Origin: Methanolobus sp.
Lineage (GTDB): Archaea > Halobacteriota > Methanosarcinia > Methanosarcinales > Methanosarcinaceae
Direction of reading: 5' to 3'
Assembly: GCA_030154025.1 (NCBI GenBank)
Contig: JASKKT010000003.1
Coordinates: forward strand, 1 to 64,000
DNA: 64,000 nucleotides
Positions within the stretch are counted from its first letter, which is position 1. Every line of letters starts with the position of its first letter. Shown here one piece after another: positions 21,574 to 29,811 of this stretch. The notes beneath the pieces are model-generated. The model was not told the origin of the DNA. It was given only the letters and a program-made list of their open reading frames with translations, and did no database searches. Made by a program: the position numbers and the translations under genes.

Positions 21574-23632
21574 ACATATCCTGCCTCACCATCTTCATCA
21601 CTGTTTCCGGTTCACGGTTGTATGCAACCACTATCTTGGCGAAGTCCCTGAAGTGAGCAACCTTCTTGTCCTTGGTCCACTCAAGGATCTCCTGGCGGCG
21701 TTTCAGCTCGTCACGTACTCTCTCCTCGGTCCATCCCCTGCTCTCCATCACGCTTTCAATGACATAGGATCTGCCGGAGTAATGGAACATGTCCCTTGCT
21801 GCGTCCCATGAGAACACATCGTTTGTCAGCAGTTCACCGGTCCTTGGATCAACGCCTACAATCTCCGTGAGCGTCTTGCACCTCCTGACACGCTTGTCCC
21901 CTACCTTGACCTGAACCTGGATAGCTATAAGATCAAGTGCCTGGATCATTATCCTGGGAACGTTGATAGGCGGGTTCTCAAGCCTGTGGATGGCCGAGGC
22001 AACCGAGTCTGCATGCATTGTGGAGAAAGTGGTATGTCCTGTTGACATCGCCTGGAAGAGCGTCAATGCCTCTACTCCTCGCACTTCACCCACAAGTATG
22101 TACTCAGGCCTCTGCCTCAGGGAGGCCCTGAGAAGCTCGTACATCTCGATCGAACCCTTGTCTGCACCTCCGAAGGACTGTCTCGTGACACCGGGGATCC
22201 AGTTGGGGTGCGACAGGTTAAGCTCCCTTGTATCCTCTATGGACACTATTTTCATTTCCGGCTGGATAAAGAGGGATACGGCGTTCATTGCAGTGGTCTT
22301 CCCTGATGCAGTGCCTCCTGCAAATATCAGGCTCTTGCTGGAGTCCACTGCCAGCCACAGGTAAGCCAGCATTGCCGTTGAGAATGTATGGAAGTCTATA
22401 AGGTTTGCAGGTGTTATGGGGTTATCCTTGAACCTCCTGATGGTGAAGGTGCTCCCACGGGTGGTTATCTCGCGCCCGAGGGTAAGCTGTATACGGGAGC
22501 CATCCGGCAGGGTTGCATCCAGTAGCGGGTTCGCTATGGAAATGTGTCTTCCACATATCTGCGCTATCTTGATGGCAAAGGAGTCGACCTCCTCGTCATC
22601 TGCGAATTCCACACTGGTGGGGATGGAGTTGTAAACCTTGTGATAGACATAGATAGGCGTGTTGGGACCGTCACATGATACATCCTCAAGATTGGGATCC
22701 CTCATAAATACGTCTATTTCGCCGTAGCCTACAAAGTTACGGACTATGTAGTACATTATCTTTTCACGTTTCTTAGGAGAGATATCGATCTGGTACTCCT
22801 GGAGATACTCCATTGTCTTTTCCCTGAGGAAACTCTCTGCGTTCTGTCGGGACACTTCCTTGAGATTTATATCGAGGGATTCGATGAACCTGATCTTTAT
22901 AGCATCCAGCAGTTCCTGTTCCTTAGGGGAAAGCCGGGGCTCCAGAGCCTGGTACTGGAACTCATGTGATTCCGGGTTGTATGCTATCCTTACATAAGCA
23001 TAAGGCGCGTTTACATCGTACAGCTCCACTTCCTTGTAAGGACTGTCTGCAGGAATGGTAAAATCAACCACAGGTCCGTGCTCTATCATATTGTAAGGAT
23101 CAATGTTGATCTTCTTCCTTGCGAAGAGCTTGTTCACGCGGTCCTTAAGGCTTTCCTTCTCTTCTTCCTCTTCAATATCTTCCTCGTCAACGACAGGCAG
23201 CTCGAAGATCTCCTTGAGTATCATTCCCCAGTAGGTCTCTTTTTCTTCGGGGAGATCCTCCTCGAAAATGTCCTCGTAGGGAAGATCTATCTTACTTTTA
23301 AGTTCCTCGACACTTACAGTCTCATCTTCAGGAAGTATGAGATTTGCAAGCTCATCCACAAAAGAATCTTCATTGATACTGGGGATGATCTCACTAGTAT
23401 TATCGTCTGACAGATCTTCAGAGGGCCTGTTATCAGAAGACATATCCTGCCCGCTGCTTTCGGAAGTGTTACCCTTTAAGATAGATAGCCGGGAGCCTGC
23501 TGTTACCTTTCCGGCTGGCTGATCGTCCTTCATGCCCTGAGCATGCTGCACGCCCTCACTACCCTGCTCCTGGTCAGAGCGCACAGAAGGGCTCGCTTTA
23601 TCAGATATATCCTTATCAGATTGATGATCCAT
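21566..23632 (-). CDS. Type II/IV secretion system ATPase (TadA/FlaI/GspE superfamily) with acidic N-terminal extension
   Basis: Walker A FAGGTASGKTTAMNA, SIEDTREL, RQRPEYILVGEVRG, TGHTTFSTMHAD. Confidence 0.95.
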   Translation of the reverse strand: MDHQSDKDISDKASPSVRSDQEQGSEGVQHAQGMKDDQPAGKVTAGSRLSILKGNTSESSGQDMSSDNRPSEDLSDDNTSEIIPSINEDSFVDELANLILPEDETVSVEELKSKIDLPYEDIFEEDLPEEKETYWGMILKEIFELPVVDEEDIEEEEEKESLKDRVNKLFARKKINIDPYNMIEHGPVVDFTIPADSPYKEVELYDVNAPYAYVRIAYNPESHEFQYQALEPRLSPKEQELLDAIKIRFIESLDINLKEVSRQNAESFLREKTMEYLQEYQIDISPKKREKIMYYIVRNFVGYGEIDVFMRDPNLEDVSCDGPNTPIYVYHKVYNSIPTSVEFADDEEVDSFAIKIAQICGRHISIANPLLDATLPDGSRIQLTLGREITTRGSTFTIRRFKDNPITPANLIDFHTFSTAMLAYLWLAVDSSKSLIFAGGTASGKTTAMNAVSLFIQPEMKIVSIEDTRELNLSHPNWIPGVTRQSFGGADKGSIEMYELLRASLRQRPEYILVGEVRGVEALTLFQAMSTGHTTFSTMHADSVASAIHRLENPPINVPRIMIQALDLIAIQVQVKVGDKRVRRCKTLTEIVGVDPRTGELLTNDVFSWDAARDMFHYSGRSYVIESVMESRGWTEERVRDELKRRQEILEWTKDKKVAHFRDFAKIVVAYNREPETVMKMVRQDMYV

Positions 23633-23654
23633 TTTATCGCCCCGTGTAAACAGA

Positions 23655-24452
23655 TCATGCGCCCTTGTTCTTGGACAAAGAGAGTCTCTTGCCCTTCTTT
23701 ATTCCTTTCTTGTCCTCTTGATAAGTTTCAACTGCAGGCACTTTTATTCCTGCCACTGATGCTGAAAGGCGATTGAATCCCACTGAGACGGGGGAGCCCG
23801 GGTATTTGACCACAACAGGAGCCTTAAAAGCCATGGACTTCTTGACGCTGACATCCTCAGGCAGGTTCTCAAGCATCTTGACACCGAGGGTGCCCTCTAT
23901 CCTTTCTGCATTAAGTTCATTGGAGGTTACTGCGCTCCGGTTCAGGAAAAAGCCAAGGAAGGGCTTGTTCATGGATTCGGCAATAGTCTTTACCTTCATC
24001 GCACCTGCAAGGGAAGCAATGTCAGGGTTCATGACAATTATAAGTTCATCTGCAAGGGATATCGCTGAAACGGAATTCTTGGTGATACCCGTGGGAGAGT
24101 CAATTATTATGAAATCGTAGCTTTCCCTGAGACTTTCCACTACATCAGCCAGCTTATCGGGGTCCGTATTAAGGAAACTCTGCAGGGATATGCTGCCCGG
24201 TATGACCTTCATGTTGTTAGGCCCATCATATATGGCATCTTTGGCATCAGCGTTACCTGCGAGGACATCGTGCAGTGTGGCTTTGGATGTTTCAATGCCA
24301 AGCATAAGCCCAACTGTCGGCATTCCTATATCCGCATCAATGAGAAGTGTCTTCTTGGCAAAACCTGCGATTGCAGCACCAATGTTTATTGAAACAGTAG
24401 TCGAACCGGTACCACCTTTTCCGGAGATGGCAGTATATATCTTTGCAGTCAT
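23655..24452 (-). CDS. MinD/ParA-like (TadZ/CpaE-like) protein
   Basis: MTAKIYTAISGKGGTGSTTVSINIGAAIAGFAKKTLLIDADIGMP...DFIIIDSPTGI; immediately upstream of the secretion ATPase. Confidence 0.9.
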   Translation of the reverse strand: MTAKIYTAISGKGGTGSTTVSINIGAAIAGFAKKTLLIDADIGMPTVGLMLGIETSKATLHDVLAGNADAKDAIYDGPNNMKVIPGSISLQSFLNTDPDKLADVVESLRESYDFIIIDSPTGITKNSVSAISLADELIIVMNPDIASLAGAMKVKTIAESMNKPFLGFFLNRSAVTSNELNAERIEGTLGVKMLENLPEDVSVKKSMAFKAPVVVKYPGSPVSVGFNRLSASVAGIKVPAVETYQEDKKGIKKGKRLSLSKNKGA

Positions 24453-24659
24453 TGAGCACCCCTTTATAAATATTAGTGAGTAGTTTTCTGTGTCGACCGG
24501 ATAGGCCAGCATACCTCAAATATAAATATATTTATTAAAATAAGGTATTGTAAATATAAAAAGATACCTATGAAAGCATCAAGAGTTATAAAGGAGCACT
24601 TTCAGCAAACCAGGCAATATAAACAAGCAGTATTATACTATAATACAAGAAGGAGGATC

Positions 24660-25181
24660 ATGGAAGGAAAGAATGTGAAGGATGTTAAGCTCTTCATTTA
24701 TCACGCAAGCCAGTGTGATCCGAAGAAGTGCACAGGAAAGAAAATGGCACGTTTTGAGCTTGCCCGCCTTTTTGAACAGGTGAACAGGATACCACGGGAG
24801 TCCATTTTACTGGACCCCATGGCTGAGAAAACTCTCTCTCCCGAGGATAATGCCAGAAAGGGAATAACTGTGCTTGATTGCTCATGGGAGCACGTGGAGG
24901 AGGTCTTCCCCCAGCTTGTCAGGCTCAACCTCCAGCACCGTGCGCTGCCTTACCTGGTTGCAGGCAACCCCGTGAATTTTGGCAGGCCGTTCAAGCTCAC
25001 ATCTGCAGAAGCCTTTGCCGCCGCCCTGTACATCCTTGGCCATGAAAGACAGGCCCAGGCAATCATGGACAAGTTCAACTGGGGACACACTTTCCTTGAG
25101 CTGAACCACGAGCCACTTGAGGAATACTCCAGGGCAAAGGACAGTAAGGAAGTACTGCAAATCCAGAGTGAGTACATGTAA
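24660..25181 (+). CDS. DUF367/Tsr3-like rRNA aminocarboxypropyltransferase
   Basis: [21 protein letters not shown]...[12 protein letters not shown]...[17 protein letters not shown]. Confidence 0.93.
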   Translation: MEGKNVKDVKLFIYHASQCDPKKCTGKKMARFELARLFEQVNRIPRESILLDPMAEKTLSPEDNARKGITVLDCSWEHVEEVFPQLVRLNLQHRALPYLVAGNPVNFGRPFKLTSAEAFAAALYILGHERQAQAIMDKFNWGHTFLELNHEPLEEYSRAKDSKEVLQIQSEYM

Positions 25182-25200
25182 CAGGAGGAATGGAAGACCC

Positions 25201-25656
25201 ATGAGGCTGCAGATAGGAGTGATAGGCGCGGGTGCGTGTGGCGAGGCAGTCGAGAAGGCAGCAGAGGAAGTGGGAAGAGAGATAGCAAAAAGGAACGCTT
25301 TCCTTATATGTGGAGGACGCGGTGGAGTAATGGAGGCTGCCGCGAGGGGAGCTAAAATGGAGGGTGGGACCACCGTAGGGATACTTCCCGGGGATAACCG
25401 CCGTGATGCAAACCCATTCATAGATATTTTAATACTGAGCAACATGGGACATGCCCGCAATGCCATCATAGCTCAGTCATGCGACGTGTTGATAGCTATT
25501 GGAGGAGAGTACGGGACACTGTCCGAGATAGCGCTTGCCCTGAAAATGGGTAAAAAGGTAGTGACTTTACGGTCAAAATGGGAAATAGAAGGAACTGTAA
25601 AAGCCTGCAATCCCATGGAGGCTGTCGGACTGGCAATGGATGGCCCGGATATTTGA
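25201..25656 (+). CDS. TIGR00725/LOG-like (lysine decarboxylase-like Rossmann) protein
   Basis: ICGGRGGVMEAAARGA, GGEYGTLSEIALAL. Confidence 0.88.
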   Translation: MRLQIGVIGAGACGEAVEKAAEEVGREIAKRNAFLICGGRGGVMEAAARGAKMEGGTTVGILPGDNRRDANPFIDILILSNMGHARNAIIAQSCDVLIAIGGEYGTLSEIALALKMGKKVVTLRSKWEIEGTVKACNPMEAVGLAMDGPDI

Positions 25657-25692
25657 TCGGTGTATACTCTGACAGTTCTTATGATATGACGG

Positions 25693-26466
25693 TCAGAACT
25701 CCATTATGATTCCCAGCGGACAGTGATCGGAACCCTGGACATCCGGCATTATGAAAGAGTCGCGGATGTTCTCCATGGCGTTCTCGCTTGCATAGAAGTA
25801 ATCTATCCTCCATCCCACGTTGCGTGCCCTTGCCCCTGCCCTGACGCTCCACCAGGTATACTGGCCCGGCTCCGGGTGGAAGAACCTGAAGGTATCCACA
25901 TATCCCTGCGAGAGGAACTTGTCTATCCATGCCCTCTCTTCCGGCAGGAAGCCAGAGATGGTCTCGTTCTCCTTAGGGCGGGCCAGATCGATCTCCCTGT
26001 GGGCGGTGTTCACGTCACCGCATATTATGAGCTTGCGCCCCTGTCCTTTCAGTTCGCGGGCATATTCCAGGAAAGCATCGTAGAATTCCATTTTGTAATC
26101 CAGCCTTTCCTGGGAGGCCTTACCATTGGGGAAGTATATGTTGAACAGCACGAACTGCCCGTAATCTGCTATCAGTACCCGGCCCTCACTATCGAACTTA
26201 GGGATCCCGAAACCGCACTTCACACTTAAAGGCTCCCTTTTGGTGTATATGGCCACACCGCTGTAGCCTTTCTTTTCAGCAGAGGAGAAATAACTGTGAT
26301 AACCCTGCACTTCAGTGAACCCGGAACCGAGCTGTTCTTTCTGGGCCTTTGTTTCCTGGATGCACAGGATATCAGCCTGTTCCTGCTGTATCCATTCAAA
26401 AAAGCCTTTTTTCTGCACGGACCTGATGCCGTTGACATTCCATGAGATTATCTTCATTTTTTCCAT
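25693..26466 (-). CDS. xth: Exodeoxyribonuclease III / AP endonuclease
   Basis: [55 protein letters not shown]. Confidence 0.95.
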   Translation of the reverse strand: MEKMKIISWNVNGIRSVQKKGFFEWIQQEQADILCIQETKAQKEQLGSGFTEVQGYHSYFSSAEKKGYSGVAIYTKREPLSVKCGFGIPKFDSEGRVLIADYGQFVLFNIYFPNGKASQERLDYKMEFYDAFLEYARELKGQGRKLIICGDVNTAHREIDLARPKENETISGFLPEERAWIDKFLSQGYVDTFRFFHPEPGQYTWWSVRAGARARNVGWRIDYFYASENAMENIRDSFIMPDVQGSDHCPLGIIMEF

Positions 26467-26559
26467 AGTGACCCATGTACAAATGGACCTCATATATTAA
26501 AACCGATGGGAAGGATGCATTATAGAGACTTAGGAAAAATGAATGGATTTTTCACAGAT

Positions 26560-26802
26560 TACAATAGACTTGCGTTGTGCATTTGGTTTTGAACTTTTGA
26601 TTCACCTTGATCTTGGCTAATTTCCGGTTTCCAGTTATCAGAGGGTCCCTCTTTTCACATAAGTTTCTGGATTGGATCTTGTAGGTCTTCCTCTTTTTCT
26701 TTTCTGAGTGTTCCCGATATTGATGGGTATGTTACTCTTGATCGCTCTGGACCTTAGATACTGTCTTATCTTCACATCATCATAAGCCGGATCTGCCAGA
26801 AC
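26560..26802 (-). pseudogene. Degenerate IS4/IS5-type transposase C-terminal fragment
   Basis: Minus-strand reading LADPAYDDVKIRQYLRSRAIKSNIPINIGNTQKRKRGRPTRSNPETYVKRGTL* then frameshifted tail; not in the supplied ORF list. Confidence 0.75.
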
Positions 26803-26847
26803 TTCTAGTGGTCTTGTTCTTGGTCTTCCATCGGTTCATAAGGATCC

Positions 26848-27733
26848 ACAGGACATTCGAAACGCCTTCCAATGCAATACTTGTCACAGGCATTATTATG
26901 ATCCTGCTGCTGTTCCTGTTCGACATATAGCAGCTGGCAAGGCTCGGAGGAAGCCTTATACTGTCACCGCTTCTGGGGGTGCTGCCCCTGTTCTTTGCAC
27001 TCATCGTGGTGTTTGCAGGTGTGGGCTGGTTCAGGTATTACGGAAGGGGGAAGGCCATGCCCGGATACAACCTGTTCGACCTGCTGGAAAACACAATCGA
27101 GCAACCTGCCATTAAGACCGGGCCTTTTGACAAGGTACTCGTGCCCATATCCAATCCCAGGCACGAGCGCAATCTGCTTAAACTGGCGGACTGCCTGGGA
27201 AGTGAGATGATCGGGCTTCACGTGATCAAAGTACAAGCCATACAAGCCTGCAAGTGGCCCACGAGACATACCATGACAGGCACATGGCAATGGATTTCAG
27301 CTTCAGGAGGGAGTTCGACAGGTATCCTGCGATCCTTGGCCACAAGAGGGACTACATAGTTGCTTTTGACCATGACATAGCAAACCCGATAATAGAGCAG
27401 GCAGAGATCGAGAATGTTGACAGCATAATCATGGGATGGCACGAGTCAAGCAGGTTCCAGTACTCCCTTGGTGAAGTCGCAAGCCAGGTGCTTACTTACT
27501 CTAAAAGGCAGATCCTGCTTATGAAAGGATACTTTCCTGGCAGGATCAGCAAGATCCTTGTCGCATACAACGGGAAAGAAAACGCTGTATACGGTCTCCA
27601 TCTTGCAAAGAGACTGGCCTGCCAGGCCTCTGAATCTCCACTGTTGATTTCCTTTCCTGCTGCTTTTGTATGCAAACCTGATAAACATTGCCTGTTCCTG
27701 CTAATGGTTCCCTTTCCTGTAATTTTCCTGTAA
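26848..27733 (+). pseudogene. Decayed amino-acid (APC) permease fused to universal stress protein domains
   Basis: FETPSNAILVTGIIMILLLFLFDI*QLARLGGS...GWFRYYGRGKAMPGYNLFDLLENTIEQ...FDKVLVPISNPRHERNLL; internal TAG (26928-26930), 1-nt shift near 27248 into MAHETYHDRHMAMDFSFRREF frame, truncated end. Confidence 0.8.
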
Positions 27734-27891
27734 GATACTCGGTCTGGCCCTGACCTGGTCGTGATCTGGCCCTCACAATAAACCCGATTAATTGATGTTA
27801 CCTGAAACGGGCAATTAATTATTAACTAATAATAGCCTTTAAGTAATAATAAATACTATTTACAATTACATATCAAACAATATATGCTTGA

Positions 27892-28326
27892 AAAAAGCAG
27901 AATCAAGAGAAGAACATACAGGAAGGATTACAGACGGATACAGAAGGCATCAAATACACAAATCAAAGGATAGAGATCCTGAGCTTCCTCAGGGAGTTTG
28001 ACGGGCATCCTACTGTTGATGACGTGTATGAAGAAGTTAGGAAAAAACTGACCAGAATAAGCAAGGCAACTGTATATAGCAATCTGAAGTTCCTGACCCA
28101 AAAAGGTCTGATCAAAGAGGTGAACATCAAGGGAGTTTCCAGGTTCGAGGCAAATCTTGTACCGCATCACCACATCATCTGCATTGGATGTGGGAAAATA
28201 TCTGATTACGAATCAGAAGAACTGACAGCTCACTCACTTAGGATATCTGATGAGATAGAAGGCTTTAAAGTAGAAAGTACCGACACAAATTTCTACGGAT
28301 TTTGTAAAGAATGTATGGAGGATTAA
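27892..28326 (+). CDS. Fur/PerR family regulator (5' start unclear)
   Basis: YTNQRIEILSFLREFDGHPTVDDVYEEVRKK...ATVYSNLKFLTQKGLI...HHHIICIGCGKISDYE; frame opens at 27892 without an ATG/GTG/TTG before 28024. Confidence 0.8.
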   Translation, partial: KKQNQEKNIQEGLQTDTEGIKYTNQRIEILSFLREFDGHPTVDDVYEEVRKKLTRISKATVYSNLKFLTQKGLIKEVNIKGVSRFEANLVPHHHIICIGCGKISDYESEELTAHSLRISDEIEGFKVESTDTNFYGFCKECMED

Positions 28327-28328
28327 GT

Positions 28329-29000
28329 ATGGAGGAAGTATGCACAATGCCGCTTATAGGCGACGATGCACCGACATTTACGGCAAAGACCACCATGGGA
28401 GAGGTCAATTTCCCGAAGGACTACAAAGGCAAGTGGGTCATTCTCTTCAGCCACCCGGCAGACTTCACGCCTGTGTGTACCACTGAGTTCATGACATTTG
28501 CAAGCATGCATGAGGATTTCAGGGCATTGAACTGTGAGCTCATCGGCCTGTCCATCGACAGCATCTACGCTCACATCGCATGGCTGCGCACTATAAAGGA
28601 GAAGATCCAGTATAAAGGTATGAAGGATGTGGAGGTCACCTTCCCCGTCATTGAGGATCTCAAGATGACCGTTGCCAAAAAGTTCGGCATGCTCCAGCCA
28701 GGTGCCTCAGACACTCAGGCAGTGCGTGCAGTGTTCTTCATTGACCCGAAGGCCAAGATCAGGGCCATACTCTATTATCCGCTCTCAAACGGCAGGAACA
28801 TGGACGAGGTCAAGAGACTGCTCGTGGCCATGCAGAAGTCTGATGCCGAGGGTGTGGCAACACCAGCGAACTGGCAACCTGGGGAAGATGTGATCATCCC
28901 GCCACCGGGATCATGCGGAGTTGCAAAGGAGAGAGTGGAGTCCAAGGATGCAGATAAGTACTGCCTTGACTGGTTCATGTGCTTCAAGAAACAATCTTAA
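28329..29000 (+). CDS. Peroxiredoxin (AhpC/Prx6-type)
   Basis: FSHPADFTPVCTTEFMTFA catalytic motif. Confidence 0.96.
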   Translation: MEEVCTMPLIGDDAPTFTAKTTMGEVNFPKDYKGKWVILFSHPADFTPVCTTEFMTFASMHEDFRALNCELIGLSIDSIYAHIAWLRTIKEKIQYKGMKDVEVTFPVIEDLKMTVAKKFGMLQPGASDTQAVRAVFFIDPKAKIRAILYYPLSNGRNMDEVKRLLVAMQKSDAEGVATPANWQPGEDVIIPPPGSCGVAKERVESKDADKYCLDWFMCFKKQS

Positions 29001-29045
29001 ATAGTTTACTGAACAATATAACAGAATATTAGAAGGTGACGTAAA

Positions 29046-29549
29046 ATGGGAACAAAGGGAATCCAGTTGCTCGAAAACCTCGGCGTGGATGTCAACGACC
29101 TGATCGAATCACTGAACAAGGCCCTGGCAGATGAATGGCTTGCATACTACCAGTACTGGATAGGAGCAAAGGTCATCAAGGGACCCATGAAAGAGGAGGC
29201 TGCAGCCGAACTTATCCAGCATGCCACTGATGAGCTCCGGCACGCGGACATGGTCGCCGCAAGGATCATTCAGCTTGGAGGGATCCCCATACTCTCACCG
29301 GATGAATGGAAGAAGATGTCAAACTGCGGATACGACGCTCCGGCAGACCCCTTTGTCAAAAGGGTCCTTGAGCAGAATATCAAGGGCGAACAGTGTGCCA
29401 TCCAGACCTATAACTCCATACTGAACAAGGTCAAGGATAAGGACCCTGTGACCTACAATATGGTGCTCCAGATACTGACAGATGAGATCGAGCACGAAGA
29501 TGACCTTCAGGCAGTTCTCGAAGACATCGAACTTCTCCAGCAGAAATAA
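29046..29549 (+). CDS. Ferritin-like / Dps-like protein
   Basis: LADEWLAYYQYWIGAKVIKG...HATDELRHADMVAARI...DEIEHEDDL. Confidence 0.88.
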   Translation: MGTKGIQLLENLGVDVNDLIESLNKALADEWLAYYQYWIGAKVIKGPMKEEAAAELIQHATDELRHADMVAARIIQLGGIPILSPDEWKKMSNCGYDAPADPFVKRVLEQNIKGEQCAIQTYNSILNKVKDKDPVTYNMVLQILTDEIEHEDDLQAVLEDIELLQQK

Positions 29550-29558
29550 ATATGAAAT

Positions 29559-29626
29559 AACCCGGGGTGGGCTTATAAGGCCATCCCTCTTATGGCCTAT
29601 GACCTGAGGGGAGGCTTCACTTTTTT
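29559..29626 (+). terminator. GC-rich hairpin region followed by T6, downstream of dps-like gene
   Basis: AGGCCAT(29578-29584)-N7-ATGGCCT(29592-29598), T6 at 29621-29626. Confidence 0.45.
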
Positions 29627-29811
29627 ACATTAGATTTTAGACGGAAATTCTGTTTTGTCCTAAGTTCTGCTTGCGATAAGTATATTTAGCAGAATGATTT
29701 TTAGATTTAAAAGTTGGAAAACCGCTCAAAACAAAAAACCTTTTTGCGGATTTCAGGCTTTAACAACGGTCTAGAATTCATTCATCTCATGAGAGGGACT
29801 TTGGAGATAAC

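Noticed and set aside
26928-26930. In-frame TAG as possible pyrrolysine codon in the permease-USP gene
   Set aside because: The gene also carries a frameshift, an internal deletion and a truncation, so a simple CAG-to-TAG nonsense change is more likely
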